Shown here: piece after piece, positions 8,409 to 15,876 of the stretch | How positions within the stretch are numbered: position 1 is the first letter of the stretch | Layout: every line of letters starts with the position of its first letter | Source of the DNA: Acidimicrobiales bacterium | GTDB lineage: Bacteria; Actinomycetota; Acidimicrobiia; Acidimicrobiales; MedAcidi-G1 | Reading direction: 5' to 3' | Assembly (NCBI GenBank): GCA_014239855.1 | Contig: JAAZXY010000016.1 | Coordinates: forward strand, 1 to 45,398 | Length of the DNA stretch: 45,398 nt | The notes under the pieces: model-generated | What the model was told of the DNA's origin: nothing | The model's database searches: none | The model's input: the letters and a program-made list of their open reading frames with translations, nothing else | Position numbers and translations under genes: made by a program

Positions 8409-8424
8409 AGGCGGAGTGCTGGAG

Positions 8425-8430
8425 TACCGT
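8425..8430 (+). promoter_or_regulatory. -10 box of leaderless acyl-CoA dehydrogenase promoter
   Basis: TACCGT lies 6 nt before GTG 8437, the same box and spacing seen before the phosphatase at 7792-7804. It selects GTG 8437 over the in-frame GTG 8416. Confidence 0.55.
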
Positions 8431-8436
8431 CGGACC

Positions 8437-9648
8437 GTGGACTTCACCCGCACCCCGACCGAGGAGGCCTTCGCCGACGAGGTGCGCACCTGGCTCGAGG
8501 AGCACCTGGTGGGTGGGTTCGCCGAACTGCGGGGACGGGGCGGCGTCGGCCAGGAGGACGTGGCCCCCGAACGGCTCCTGGACTGGGAGCGTGAACTGGC
8601 CACCGGTGGGTGGCTCGGCATCGACTACCCGGTCCACCTGGGCGGCCGCGACGCCACCCTGGCCGAGCAGGTGATCTTCCACCAGACGTACGTCGAGGCC
8701 CGGGCGCCCGGACGCTTCCCCAACATCGGGCTGAACCTTCTCGGCCCGACCGTGGTGGCCTACGGCACCGAGGCCCAACAGGAACGCTTCGTCCGTCCCA
8801 TCCTGGCCGGCACCGAACACTGGTGTCAGGGGTACTCCGAACCCAACGCCGGCTCGGACCTGGCCAACGTGGCCACCAGGGCCCGCCTGGATGGCGACCG
8901 GTGGCTGGTCACCGGTCAGAAGATCTGGACGTCGTTGGCCCAGTTCGCCCAGTGGGCCTTCGTGGTGTGCCGGACCGATCCGACGACCGAGCGTCACGCC
9001 GGCCTCTCCTACCTGCTGGTCCCCATGGACCAGGCAGGCATCGAGGTCCGACCCATCGTCCAGATCACGGGCGGGACCGAGTTCAACGAGGTGTTCTTCG
9101 ACGACGCCGAGACCGACGCCGACCTGGTGGTCGGCGAGGTGGGCGGCGGCTGGGCGGTGGCCATGGGAACCCTCGGGTTCGAACGTGGCGCCTCGACCCT
9201 CGGCCAGCAGACCGGGTACCGGCAGGAACTCGACGCCCTCATGGATCTGGCCCGCACCAACGGCTCCATTGACGACCCGTCGCTGCGTCAGGACCTCATG
9301 CGGGCGTGGAGCGAGCTGGAGATCCTGCGTTACAACCAACTCCGGATGCTCACCGCACTGGTGGCCGACGGCGTGCCAGGGCCGGAGATGTCGATCGGCA
9401 AGCTCTACTGGGCCTCGTGGCATCGCCGCCTCGGCGAACTGGGCATGCGGGTCCGGGGGGCCAGCGGCATGGTCGGGGTGGACGCCACCTCGCCGCTCGA
9501 AGATCCCCTCGGGGCGGACTACCGGTTGGATCGCCTGCAGCGCACCTTCCTCTACAGCCGGTCACACACCATCTACGGCGGCTCCAACCAGGTGCAGCGC
9601 AACGTGCTCGGCGAACGGGTCCTCGGCCTGCCCCGCGAGCCCCGCTAG
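8437..9648 (+). CDS. Acyl-CoA dehydrogenase
   Basis: 403 residues. The protein has the full acyl-CoA dehydrogenase architecture: helical N-domain, beta-domain with GYSEPNAGSDLANVATRA and the FAD-contacting WTSLAQ, and a C-terminal helical domain with IYGGSNQVQRNVLGERVLGLP. It oxidises an acyl-CoA at C2-C3, passing electrons to ETF. GTG 8437 is preferred because a -10 box sits 6 nt upstream. A thiolase with a strong RBS follows 64 nt downstream, so the pair likely forms a beta-oxidation unit. The operator palindrome upstream links it to the TetR gene at 15161. Chain-length or steroid specificity is not readable. Confidence 0.95.
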   Translation: MDFTRTPTEEAFADEVRTWLEEHLVGGFAELRGRGGVGQEDVAPERLLDWERELATGGWLGIDYPVHLGGRDATLAEQVIFHQTYVEARAPGRFPNIGLNLLGPTVVAYGTEAQQERFVRPILAGTEHWCQGYSEPNAGSDLANVATRARLDGDRWLVTGQKIWTSLAQFAQWAFVVCRTDPTTERHAGLSYLLVPMDQAGIEVRPIVQITGGTEFNEVFFDDAETDADLVVGEVGGGWAVAMGTLGFERGASTLGQQTGYRQELDALMDLARTNGSIDDPSLRQDLMRAWSELEILRYNQLRMLTALVADGVPGPEMSIGKLYWASWHRRLGELGMRVRGASGMVGVDATSPLEDPLGADYRLDRLQRTFLYSRSHTIYGGSNQVQRNVLGERVLGLPREPR

Positions 9649-9712
9649 GCCGATCGGGCCCACCGACCCGCCGTCCCGTACGCTTTTCCCACCGACCCCA
9701 GGAGGTCACCCC

Positions 9713-10864
9713 ATGTCCGAGGCCTACATCGTCGACGCCATCCGAACGCCCACCGGGAAGAAGGGTGGCGGGCTGTCCCAGGTGCACCCCGCGGACCTGG
9801 GGGCACACGTGATCAGTGGTGTGCTGGAACGCAACGACGTGGATCCGATGGCCATCGACGACGTGGTCATGGGTTGCCTCGACAACCTCGGCCCGCAGGC
9901 CGGCGACATCGCCCGCACGGCGTGGCTGGCCGCTGGCCTGCCCGAGGCCGTCCCCGGCACGACCGTCGACCGCCAGTGCGGATCAGGCCAGCAGGCCGTG
10001 AGCTTCGCGGCGATGGGCGTCATGGCCGGCGTGCAGGACCTGGTGGTGGCCGGAGGCATGCAGAACATGAGCATGATCCCCATCGGCCTGGCCCTCGAGG
10101 CGGCCAAGCCGTTCGGTCACGAGGACCCGTTCACCGGCTCGACCGGGTGGGTGGACCGATACGGCACCCAGGAGGTGTCGCAGTTCCGGGGCGCCGAGCT
10201 GATCGCCGAGAAGTGGGACCTGTCCCGTGAGGAGATGGAGGCCTTCGCCTTCGAGAGCCACGAGCGGGCCATCCGGGCCATCGACGAGGGTCGGTTCGAC
10301 CCTGAGGTCAGTCCGCTGGCCGGTGTGGAGGCCGACGAGGGGCCGCGCCGGGGAGGCAGCCTCGAGAAGATGGCCCAACTGGCGCCGCTGGTCGAGGGCG
10401 GCCGGATCACCGCCGCGCTGGCCAGTCAGGTCAGCGACGGGGCGGCCGCCCTGCTGATCGCTTCGGAACAGGCGGTGGCTGATCACGGTCTGACCCCGCG
10501 GGCCCGGATCCACCACATGAGCGTGAGGGGCGACGATCCGATCTACATGCTCACCGGCCCCATCGCGGCGACCACCCATGCGCTCGAGAAGACGGGCATG
10601 TCGATCGACGACTTCGACCTGTTCGAGTGCAACGAGGCGTTCGCCCCGGTGCCTCTGGCGTGGATGCTCGAGCACGGTGTGCCGCACGAGAAGGTCAACG
10701 TGAACGGCGGGGCTATTGCCCTGGGGCATCCGTTGGGCTGCAGCGGCGCCAAGTTGATGACCACGCTCCTGCACGAACTGGAGCGCACCGGCGGTCGCTA
10801 CGGCTTCCAGACCATGTGCGAGGGCGGCGGCCAGGCCAACGTCACCATTATCGAAAGGCTCTGA
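9713..10864 (+). CDS. Acetyl-CoA C-acyltransferase (thiolase)
   Basis: 383 residues with all three thiolase catalytic sites: Cys89 in VDRQCGSGQQA, His339 in GGAIALGHPLGCSGA, and Cys369 in MCEGGGQANVTII. Thiolases cleave 3-ketoacyl-CoA with CoA, or run in reverse. AGGAGGT at 9700-9706 sits 6 nt before the ATG, one of the few classic Shine-Dalgarno sites here and decisive for the start. It follows the acyl-CoA dehydrogenase on the same strand, giving the first and last steps of beta-oxidation together. The stop codon lies in the loop of a small GGCTC/GAGCC hairpin (10857-10870). Confidence 0.95.
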   Translation: MSEAYIVDAIRTPTGKKGGGLSQVHPADLGAHVISGVLERNDVDPMAIDDVVMGCLDNLGPQAGDIARTAWLAAGLPEAVPGTTVDRQCGSGQQAVSFAAMGVMAGVQDLVVAGGMQNMSMIPIGLALEAAKPFGHEDPFTGSTGWVDRYGTQEVSQFRGAELIAEKWDLSREEMEAFAFESHERAIRAIDEGRFDPEVSPLAGVEADEGPRRGGSLEKMAQLAPLVEGGRITAALASQVSDGAAALLIASEQAVADHGLTPRARIHHMSVRGDDPIYMLTGPIAATTHALEKTGMSIDDFDLFECNEAFAPVPLAWMLEHGVPHEKVNVNGGAIALGHPLGCSGAKLMTTLLHELERTGGRYGFQTMCEGGGQANVTIIERL

Positions 10865-10896
10865 CGAGCCGGGGTCTGGAGCGACGCTGATCCTGG

Positions 10897-10911
10897 CGGG
10901 CCTGCGGCCCG
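10897..10911 (+). terminator. Hairpin between convergent thiolase and crotonase genes
   Basis: CGGGCC (10897-10902) and GGCCCG (10906-10911) pair perfectly around TGC in the 51-bp convergent gap. No T-tract follows, so it would be an atypical, possibly bidirectional terminator. Confidence 0.4.
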
Positions 10912-10915
10912 TAGG

Positions 10916-11923
10916 TCAGTCGATCAGGGCGTCGACCAGGCCCCAGGCCAGCGCGGTGGCGGCGTCGATGGTGGCGCCGGTCAGGCACATCCAGGCTGCG
11001 CGTTGGCGACCGATTCGCCGGGGAACGCTGACCGTCCCGCCGGCTCCGGGGATCAGTCCCATGGACACCTCGGGTAGCCGGAAGGTCGCCGCCCCGGTGG
11101 CCTCGACCTGACCGGCGAAGGCGGCCAACTCCAGGCCGGCTCCCACGGCCGGACCATGGACGGTCACCGTCAGGCGGTCGGCGAGGCGATCCAGCCACGG
11201 AGCGGCGTTGGCCGACGACCGGATCAGGTGGGCGGTCGCCGGGTCGTCGACCGTGCCGAACTCGGCCGGGTCCCCTCCACAGCAGAACGCCGACCCGGCA
11301 CCGTTCAGGTGGATCGGGCGGTCGTCGCCCGGGACGGCGAGCGGTCGGAGGGCTTCGACGAGGGCGTCGCGCATGGCGGCCGACCAGGCGTTGCGGAGGC
11401 GGGGCCGGTTCAGGGTCAGCCGAACGACGTCGCCGGTGGCGTCCACCAGGAGGGGCGGCTCGGCCTCTTCGGGGCGGACCCGTCGTCCCCGGCCGTCCAG
11501 CCAGCGGGCGAACTCCGGCCCACCCTGCAGGGTGCCGTAGGCGGCGCTTTCCAGCAGCAGCCCCGCATGGGTCGATCCACCTGCTCCTGTGCCTGCACCG
11601 TGACGGAGGACCTGGCAGCAGGTCACGGCGGCCATCGGGTTGGCCGTCACGCCCTCGACCACCGCGACAGCGTCATCGGCATCACTGACCAGCACGTCGA
11701 AGGCCGACGCCCCACTTCCCGTGGCGCCGGCCATCGGGACGATGCCAACCGACACCAGGGGGAGGTCGGACAGCACGGCGGCGGCGTCCGGTGGCAGGCG
11801 GTCGGCCTGGTCGATCACCAGTACCGGTTGGCCGCGCAGGATGCCCAGATCCATGTCGACGGTCGGGTTGGTCAGCAACCCTGCCGCCTCGGCGGCGGGC
11901 AGGATCCCGACCGGCGGATTCAC
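10916..11923 (-). CDS. Enoyl-CoA hydratase/isomerase-like protein with extra N-terminal half
   Basis: 335 residues, longer than the usual 260. The crotonase domain occupies roughly 145-335: oxyanion segment SAFCCGGDPAEFG, then GPAVGAGLELAAFAG, and LPEVSMGLIPGAGGTVSVPRRIG. The first 140 residues resemble a shortened second crotonase unit (PVLVIDQADRLP, ANPMAAVTCCQVLRHG, LLLESAAYGTLQGGPEFARWL) without an obvious active site. The GTG start overlaps the ligase stop by four bases, so the two are translationally coupled. A hydratase or isomerase in an acyl-CoA pathway is likely; whether the catalytic Glu pair is retained needs an alignment. Confidence 0.85.
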   Translation of the reverse strand: MNPPVGILPAAEAAGLLTNPTVDMDLGILRGQPVLVIDQADRLPPDAAAVLSDLPLVSVGIVPMAGATGSGASAFDVLVSDADDAVAVVEGVTANPMAAVTCCQVLRHGAGTGAGGSTHAGLLLESAAYGTLQGGPEFARWLDGRGRRVRPEEAEPPLLVDATGDVVRLTLNRPRLRNAWSAAMRDALVEALRPLAVPGDDRPIHLNGAGSAFCCGGDPAEFGTVDDPATAHLIRSSANAAPWLDRLADRLTVTVHGPAVGAGLELAAFAGQVEATGAATFRLPEVSMGLIPGAGGTVSVPRRIGRQRAAWMCLTGATIDAATALAWGLVDALID

Positions 11924-13470
11924 GGCGTCGAGCCGTCGCCGAGGTGGGCCAGGTCGGCCCGTAGGACCCGCCGGAGGAGCTTGCCCGTGTCGTTGTAGGG
12001 GAGGGCGTCCACGAAGGTCACGTGGTCCGGGGTGCGGTTGGAACGCAACTCGGCCCGTACGGCCTCCTGCAACTCGACCGCGAACTGGTCGGCGTCGGCC
12101 GTTGGTTCCCCGGAACGGACCACGGCGGCCACGATGCGTTCACCCCACTGGGTGTCGGGCAGACCGATGGCCGCCGCGTCCGAGACTCCGGGATGGGCGA
12201 CCAGCACGGCCTCGATCTCACCGGGGGAGACGTTCTGGCCGCCCTTGACGATCACGTCGTCGATCCGGCCCGAGACGTGGAGGAACCCGGCGTCGTCCAT
12301 CCAGCCGCCGTCGTGGGTGGGGAACCAGCCGTCGGGTGTGAGGCGGGGCGCCATGCCCCGGTACTCGCCGGAGACCTGTTCACCCCGCACCCAGATCTCG
12401 CCCGGCCCACCGGTGGGCACCTCGGTGCCGTCCTCGTCGCGGATCGACACCTCGATGGTGGGCAGTGGCCGGCCGGCCGAGCCGAGCCGGGCCCGGACCG
12501 ATTCGTCGTCGCTGGCCAGCGCCTCACGATGGTCCTCGGGGCCCAGCAACGCCACGGTGGAACTGGTCTCGGTCAGCCCGTAGGCGTTCACGAACGCCGT
12601 GTCGGGCAGCAACTCGAGGGCCCGCTCGATGGTCGGTCGGGGCATCTTTCCCCCGCCGTAGGACAGCGAACGCAGCGTGGGCAGGCCGACAGTCTCACCG
12701 TCGACGATCTCGGCCTCGAGGTGTTCGACGATCCGGCTCAACATGGTGGGCACGACCATGGCGCTGGTGACGCCCTCGGTTCGCACCAGATCAACCCAGG
12801 CCGCGGCATCGAAGGCGGGGAGTTGCACGATCCGGCGGCCCGCGTAGACGTTGGACAGGATGGCCGCCATGCCGGCCACGTGATATGGCGGGACGCTGAC
12901 CAGAGCCGCCTCCTCTTCGCCGGCGCCCATGAACTCCACCGAGCCGAGCACGTAGGACACGAGGTGCCGGTGGCGCAGCACGGCGGCCTTGGGCTCTCCG
13001 GTCGTACCGCTGGTGAACAGGAGGATGGCCGTGCCCTCGCCGACCATGTCCCACTCGGGAGCGGGCACCGTGGCGTCGACCAGGTCGGCCAGATCGGCAA
13101 GCAACGCGTCCCGATCCACGACCGACACGCCGTCCAGCCCGGACAGGCGTCCGATGGCTGAGGGATCCACCACGGCGATGGCCGGTGCGATGCGTCCGGC
13201 CAGCGTGGCCAGTTCATCGTCGGTGAGGCGGTAGTTGAGAGGCACGAACGGCAGGTCGGCCCACGCCGCGCCGAACAATGAGATGGGTAGGGCGGCCGAC
13301 GACACGTCGGCCATGGCCACCGCATCGGCCCCGGCCGCCCGGAAGCGGTCAGCCGAGGCGCCGGCCCGGTCGAACAACTGCTGGAAGGTCAGCCCTCCAT
13401 CGAGGGAGCCGACGGCGATCCGGTCGCCGAATCCGGCGGCTGCCATCTCCAGCAGCATCATGATGTTCAC
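11920..13470 (-). CDS. AMP-dependent acyl-CoA synthetase/ligase
   Basis: 516 residues of the ANL superfamily. The ATP-binding P-loop is LLFTSGTTGEPKAAV, followed by NAYGLTETSS, the hinge region GWFPTHDGGWMDD...SGRIDDVIVKGGQNVSP, and the C-terminal catalytic Lys in YNDTGKLLRR. It activates a carboxylic acid as acyl-AMP and then acyl-CoA. It is coupled to the crotonase downstream, and a small Cys-containing protein gene lies 49 nt upstream on the same strand, so the three probably form one operon. The acid is unknown. Confidence 0.94.
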   Translation of the reverse strand: MNIMMLLEMAAAGFGDRIAVGSLDGGLTFQQLFDRAGASADRFRAAGADAVAMADVSSAALPISLFGAAWADLPFVPLNYRLTDDELATLAGRIAPAIAVVDPSAIGRLSGLDGVSVVDRDALLADLADLVDATVPAPEWDMVGEGTAILLFTSGTTGEPKAAVLRHRHLVSYVLGSVEFMGAGEEEAALVSVPPYHVAGMAAILSNVYAGRRIVQLPAFDAAAWVDLVRTEGVTSAMVVPTMLSRIVEHLEAEIVDGETVGLPTLRSLSYGGGKMPRPTIERALELLPDTAFVNAYGLTETSSTVALLGPEDHREALASDDESVRARLGSAGRPLPTIEVSIRDEDGTEVPTGGPGEIWVRGEQVSGEYRGMAPRLTPDGWFPTHDGGWMDDAGFLHVSGRIDDVIVKGGQNVSPGEIEAVLVAHPGVSDAAAIGLPDTQWGERIVAAVVRSGEPTADADQFAVELQEAVRAELRSNRTPDHVTFVDALPYNDTGKLLRRVLRADLAHLGDGSTP

Positions 13471-13502
13471 GGAAGCATCGACTCCGGCGGTGGGTCGGTC
13501 GG

Positions 13503-13534
13503 TTCAGTCCGAGGCGGCTTCAGTCCGAAGCGGG
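13503..13534 (-). repeat. 16-bp tandem duplication including the stop codon of the small Cys protein
   Basis: TTCAGTCCGAGGCGGC (13503-13518) and TTCAGTCCGAAGCGGG (13519-13534) match at 14 of 16 bases. On the minus strand the second contains the gene's TGA and the first repeats it just downstream. Confidence 0.8.
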
Positions 13535-13825
13535 AAGTGGCTTGGCTTCCTTGAGCTCCAGCAGCGCGTCACCCAGCCCGAGCGATCCGTCGCCGGGCTT
13601 GGTGCAGAGGACCTCGATGGTCTCGTCGGCATCGACGTACCGCTTGCCCATGAGGGTGCCACCGGCGGCGTCCGGGGAGGGTGTCCCGCCACCGGAGGCG
13701 GCACCTGCGGATGCCATGGGGGCACCGCCGCATCGCAGGTCGGCCTCTCCGGCGCCCTTCACCACGATCACCTCGGTGGTGCAGACGTCGCTGGCGAACC
13801 GGCTTCCGGGCTTCAGTTCAGGCAT
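13520..13825 (-). CDS. Small three-cysteine protein next to acyl-CoA ligase (unknown function)
   Basis: 101 residues beginning MPELKPGSRFASDVCTTEV. I recall similar short proteins beside CoA ligases in actinobacteria but know no established function. Cysteines are at 15, 32 (DLRCGGAPM) and 74 (IEVLCTKPG). A Gly/Ala-rich loop (about 38-57) separates two beta-rich halves, and the C-terminus KEAKPLPASD is charged. There is no signal peptide or membrane segment. The gene lies upstream of the ligase-crotonase pair on the same strand and may supply an accessory or carrier role in that acyl-CoA pathway (inference). The Cys pattern could bind metal, but this is not shown. Confidence 0.72.
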   Translation of the reverse strand: MPELKPGSRFASDVCTTEVIVVKGAGEADLRCGGAPMASAGAASGGGTPSPDAAGGTLMGKRYVDADETIEVLCTKPGDGSLGLGDALLELKEAKPLPASD

Positions 13826-13928
13826 GGGGACTCTCAATCTCTCTGGCTGGCTCAACGAACCAGAGCATCGCCCATATCGCCGCCTCCGGGCCACCCCGGC
13901 TGGAGCGTGATCCCGGCCGATCGATGAG

Positions 13929-15092
13929 ATGACGATGGGTAGCGTCCAACCGATGTCCCGATCGACCGTCACCCCGATGCTCGAAGAGGTGCTGGGCTGG
14001 ACCGGCGAACCTCCTCGTGCGGTCGATTCCGGTTCGGCCATTCGCCGGTGGGACGAATCCGCGGCCTCCTCGTTGAGCGGCCCGGCCGATGGTCCGCCCC
14101 GACGGGTGCCCGACGGGGTGGCGAACGGCCTGGCCGTGCTGACGGCGGCGCTTCGAGAAGCCGACGGACCGATGGTGGACGGGCCGGCGCTGGTTGCCGA
14201 ACGGGCTCTGGCAGCTGGTCTCAGCCGCCGGGGGGCCACCTCGGTGGGCGGCGACGCACACCTGGTCGAGGCCGCAGACGGGTTGGTCTGTCTGAACCTG
14301 GCCCGCCCCGAGGACGTGGCCTCGCTGCCTGCCCTGCTGGAATCGGCGATGGATCCGACGGATTGGCCAGCGGTGCGTCGGGCCGTGTCCCGTCGCCCTG
14401 GTGCTGACCTGGCCGAGATGGCGGACCTGCTCGGCATGCCGCTCGGGGTGCCGGGCACCGCGCCTGATCAACCACTGGTGGTCACCCTCGGGGCTGGTCG
14501 GGTCGAGGCGGAGAGTCGGCCGCTGGTCGTCGAGTTCGGTTCACTCTGGGCGGCCCCGCTCTGCGGGGCTCTCCTGGCCCGGGCGGGCTGCCGGGTCGTG
14601 AAGGTAGAGAGCGTGCATCGTCCCGACGGGGCCCGCCGTGGCCCGGCGGCGTTCTTCAGGTCGCTCAACGATGGCAAGGAGGAGGTCAGTCTCGATCCCT
14701 CCACGGCCGACGGTCTCGAACGGATCCGGAGACTGGTCGATTCGGCCGACGTGGTGCTGGAGGCCAGTCGTCCCCGGGCGTTGGCCCACTGGGGGATCGA
14801 CGCGGCTACCGAGACGGAACGCGGGACGGTATGGGCCTCGATCACCGGGTACGGGCGGACCGGTCCCCGGTCGGGGGGAGTGGCCTTCGGCGATGATGCC
14901 GCGGTGTCCGGTGGGCTGGTGCTGGAGGACCCGCCGGGTTTTGTGGCCGATGCCATTGCCGACCCGGTCACCGGACTGCTGGCCGCCGTGGCGGTCCGGG
15001 CGGCCCTGACTGACAGGACGGGCGCCCTCCTGGACCTCTCGTTGGCCGGTACCGCCCAGTGGCTGACTGGTCCGGCTTCCGGATCCGACTGA
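13929..15092 (+). CDS. CaiB/BaiF-like CoA-transferase family protein, divergent
   Basis: 387 residues. The C-terminal part (about 180-385) has the family III fold start LVVEFGSLWAAPLCGALLARAGCRVVKVESVHRPDGAR and the segments ASITGYGRTGPRSG and FGDDAAVSGGLV, where the typical catalytic Asp would sit in GDDAA. The N-terminal 180 residues are a family-atypical region rich in Ala. The C-terminal small domain of full CoA-transferases is short or missing, so activity is uncertain. ATG 13929 and ATG 13935 are both possible starts. The gene diverges from the small Cys protein gene, with 103 bp between them, and is followed by the TetR operator. Confidence 0.8.
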   Translation: MTMGSVQPMSRSTVTPMLEEVLGWTGEPPRAVDSGSAIRRWDESAASSLSGPADGPPRRVPDGVANGLAVLTAALREADGPMVDGPALVAERALAAGLSRRGATSVGGDAHLVEAADGLVCLNLARPEDVASLPALLESAMDPTDWPAVRRAVSRRPGADLAEMADLLGMPLGVPGTAPDQPLVVTLGAGRVEAESRPLVVEFGSLWAAPLCGALLARAGCRVVKVESVHRPDGARRGPAAFFRSLNDGKEEVSLDPSTADGLERIRRLVDSADVVLEASRPRALAHWGIDAATETERGTVWASITGYGRTGPRSGGVAFGDDAAVSGGLVLEDPPGFVADAIADPVTGLLAAVAVRAALTDRTGALLDLSLAGTAQWLTGPASGSD

Positions 15093-15117
15093 TTGACCCG
15101 GTGAACTTCCCCCGTTC

Positions 15118-15153
15118 CTGACGGAGCATCAGATACCTCGTCCGGCCTACCAT
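15118..15153 (+). promoter_or_regulatory. TetR operator and leaderless promoter of the tetR gene
   Basis: CTGACGGAGCATCAG (15118-15132) is an imperfect palindrome, 13/15 identical to the perfect site at 8392-8406, and both continue ATA. The -10 box TACCAT (15148-15153) lies 7 nt before GTG 15161. The operator overlaps the -35 position, which fits autorepression. Confidence 0.68.
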
Positions 15154-15160
15154 CAGCCCT

Positions 15161-15808
15161 GTGAGCGAACAGACGACCGACGAGGTCGACTCCCAGGACC
15201 TGCGGGCCTCGGACGGACGGGTGCCCGGACGACGAGGCCTGGCCACCCGCCAGAAGATGCTGGATGCCACCGGCGCCCTGCTCGACACGGTGGCCTACCG
15301 GGACCTCAAGGTGGTCGACATCGCCCGCGAGGCCGGCACGTCGCCGGCCACCTTCTACCAGTACTTCCCCGACGTCGAGTCGGCCATGCTGGCCATGGCC
15401 GCCGATCTCGGGGACTCCTGGTACGCGGACCTCTCCAAGCTCATCACCAACCGGGACTGGGAGGGCGACCCCGACGGCTCGGCCCACCGGGTGGCCGACG
15501 GGATGCTCGAGTTCTGGACCCGCCACAAGCCGGTCCTGCGGGTACTCGACCTGGCGTCCATGGAGGGTGATCTCCGGTTCCGGGAGATCCGGACCAACCT
15601 GCTGGCCGGTGCCACCGAGGCGCTGATGGACCTGGCCGCCGAGCGGAACATCCCCGGTGATCCGATGGCGTCGGCCGGTGTGGTCGTCGGCATGCTGGCC
15701 CACGTGGCCAACCACCAGCACGGCCTCGAGCGTTGGGGTGTCTCCCACGAGGTGCTGGTCGACACGGTCGCCGGCATCATCCGCCGCACCATCCTCGGCG
15801 TCACCTGA
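15161..15808 (+). CDS. TetR-family transcriptional regulator
   Basis: 215 residues. The N-terminal TetR helix-turn-helix spans about 28-75: TRQKMLDATGALLDTVAYRDLKVVDIAREAGTSPATFYQYFPDVES. The remainder is the helical ligand domain. The likely ligand is an acyl-CoA, because the same operator stands before the acyl-CoA dehydrogenase-thiolase pair at 8437-10864; this is inference. GTG 15161 is fixed by a TACCAT box 7 nt upstream. The gene ends in three 7-bp units beginning at its stop codon. Confidence 0.93.
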   Translation: MSEQTTDEVDSQDLRASDGRVPGRRGLATRQKMLDATGALLDTVAYRDLKVVDIAREAGTSPATFYQYFPDVESAMLAMAADLGDSWYADLSKLITNRDWEGDPDGSAHRVADGMLEFWTRHKPVLRVLDLASMEGDLRFREIRTNLLAGATEALMDLAAERNIPGDPMASAGVVVGMLAHVANHQHGLERWGVSHEVLVDTVAGIIRRTILGVT

Positions 15809-15826
15809 GTCCTGATTCCTGATTCC
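15806..15826 (+). repeat. 7-bp tandem repeat starting at the tetR stop codon
   Basis: TGAGTCC, TGATTCC and TGATTCC follow one another, the first TGA being the stop codon. Confidence 0.85.
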
Positions 15827-15876
15827 GGGCGTCTGGCCCCGGAGCCACCGGACGGGCCACCGGTAGCCTCCTTCGG

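Noticed and set aside
13841-13865. CTCTGG/CCAGAG dyad in the 13826-13928 gap
   Set aside because: Arms of 6 with a 13-nt spacer are expected by chance in GC-rich DNA, and no regulator is tied to it.
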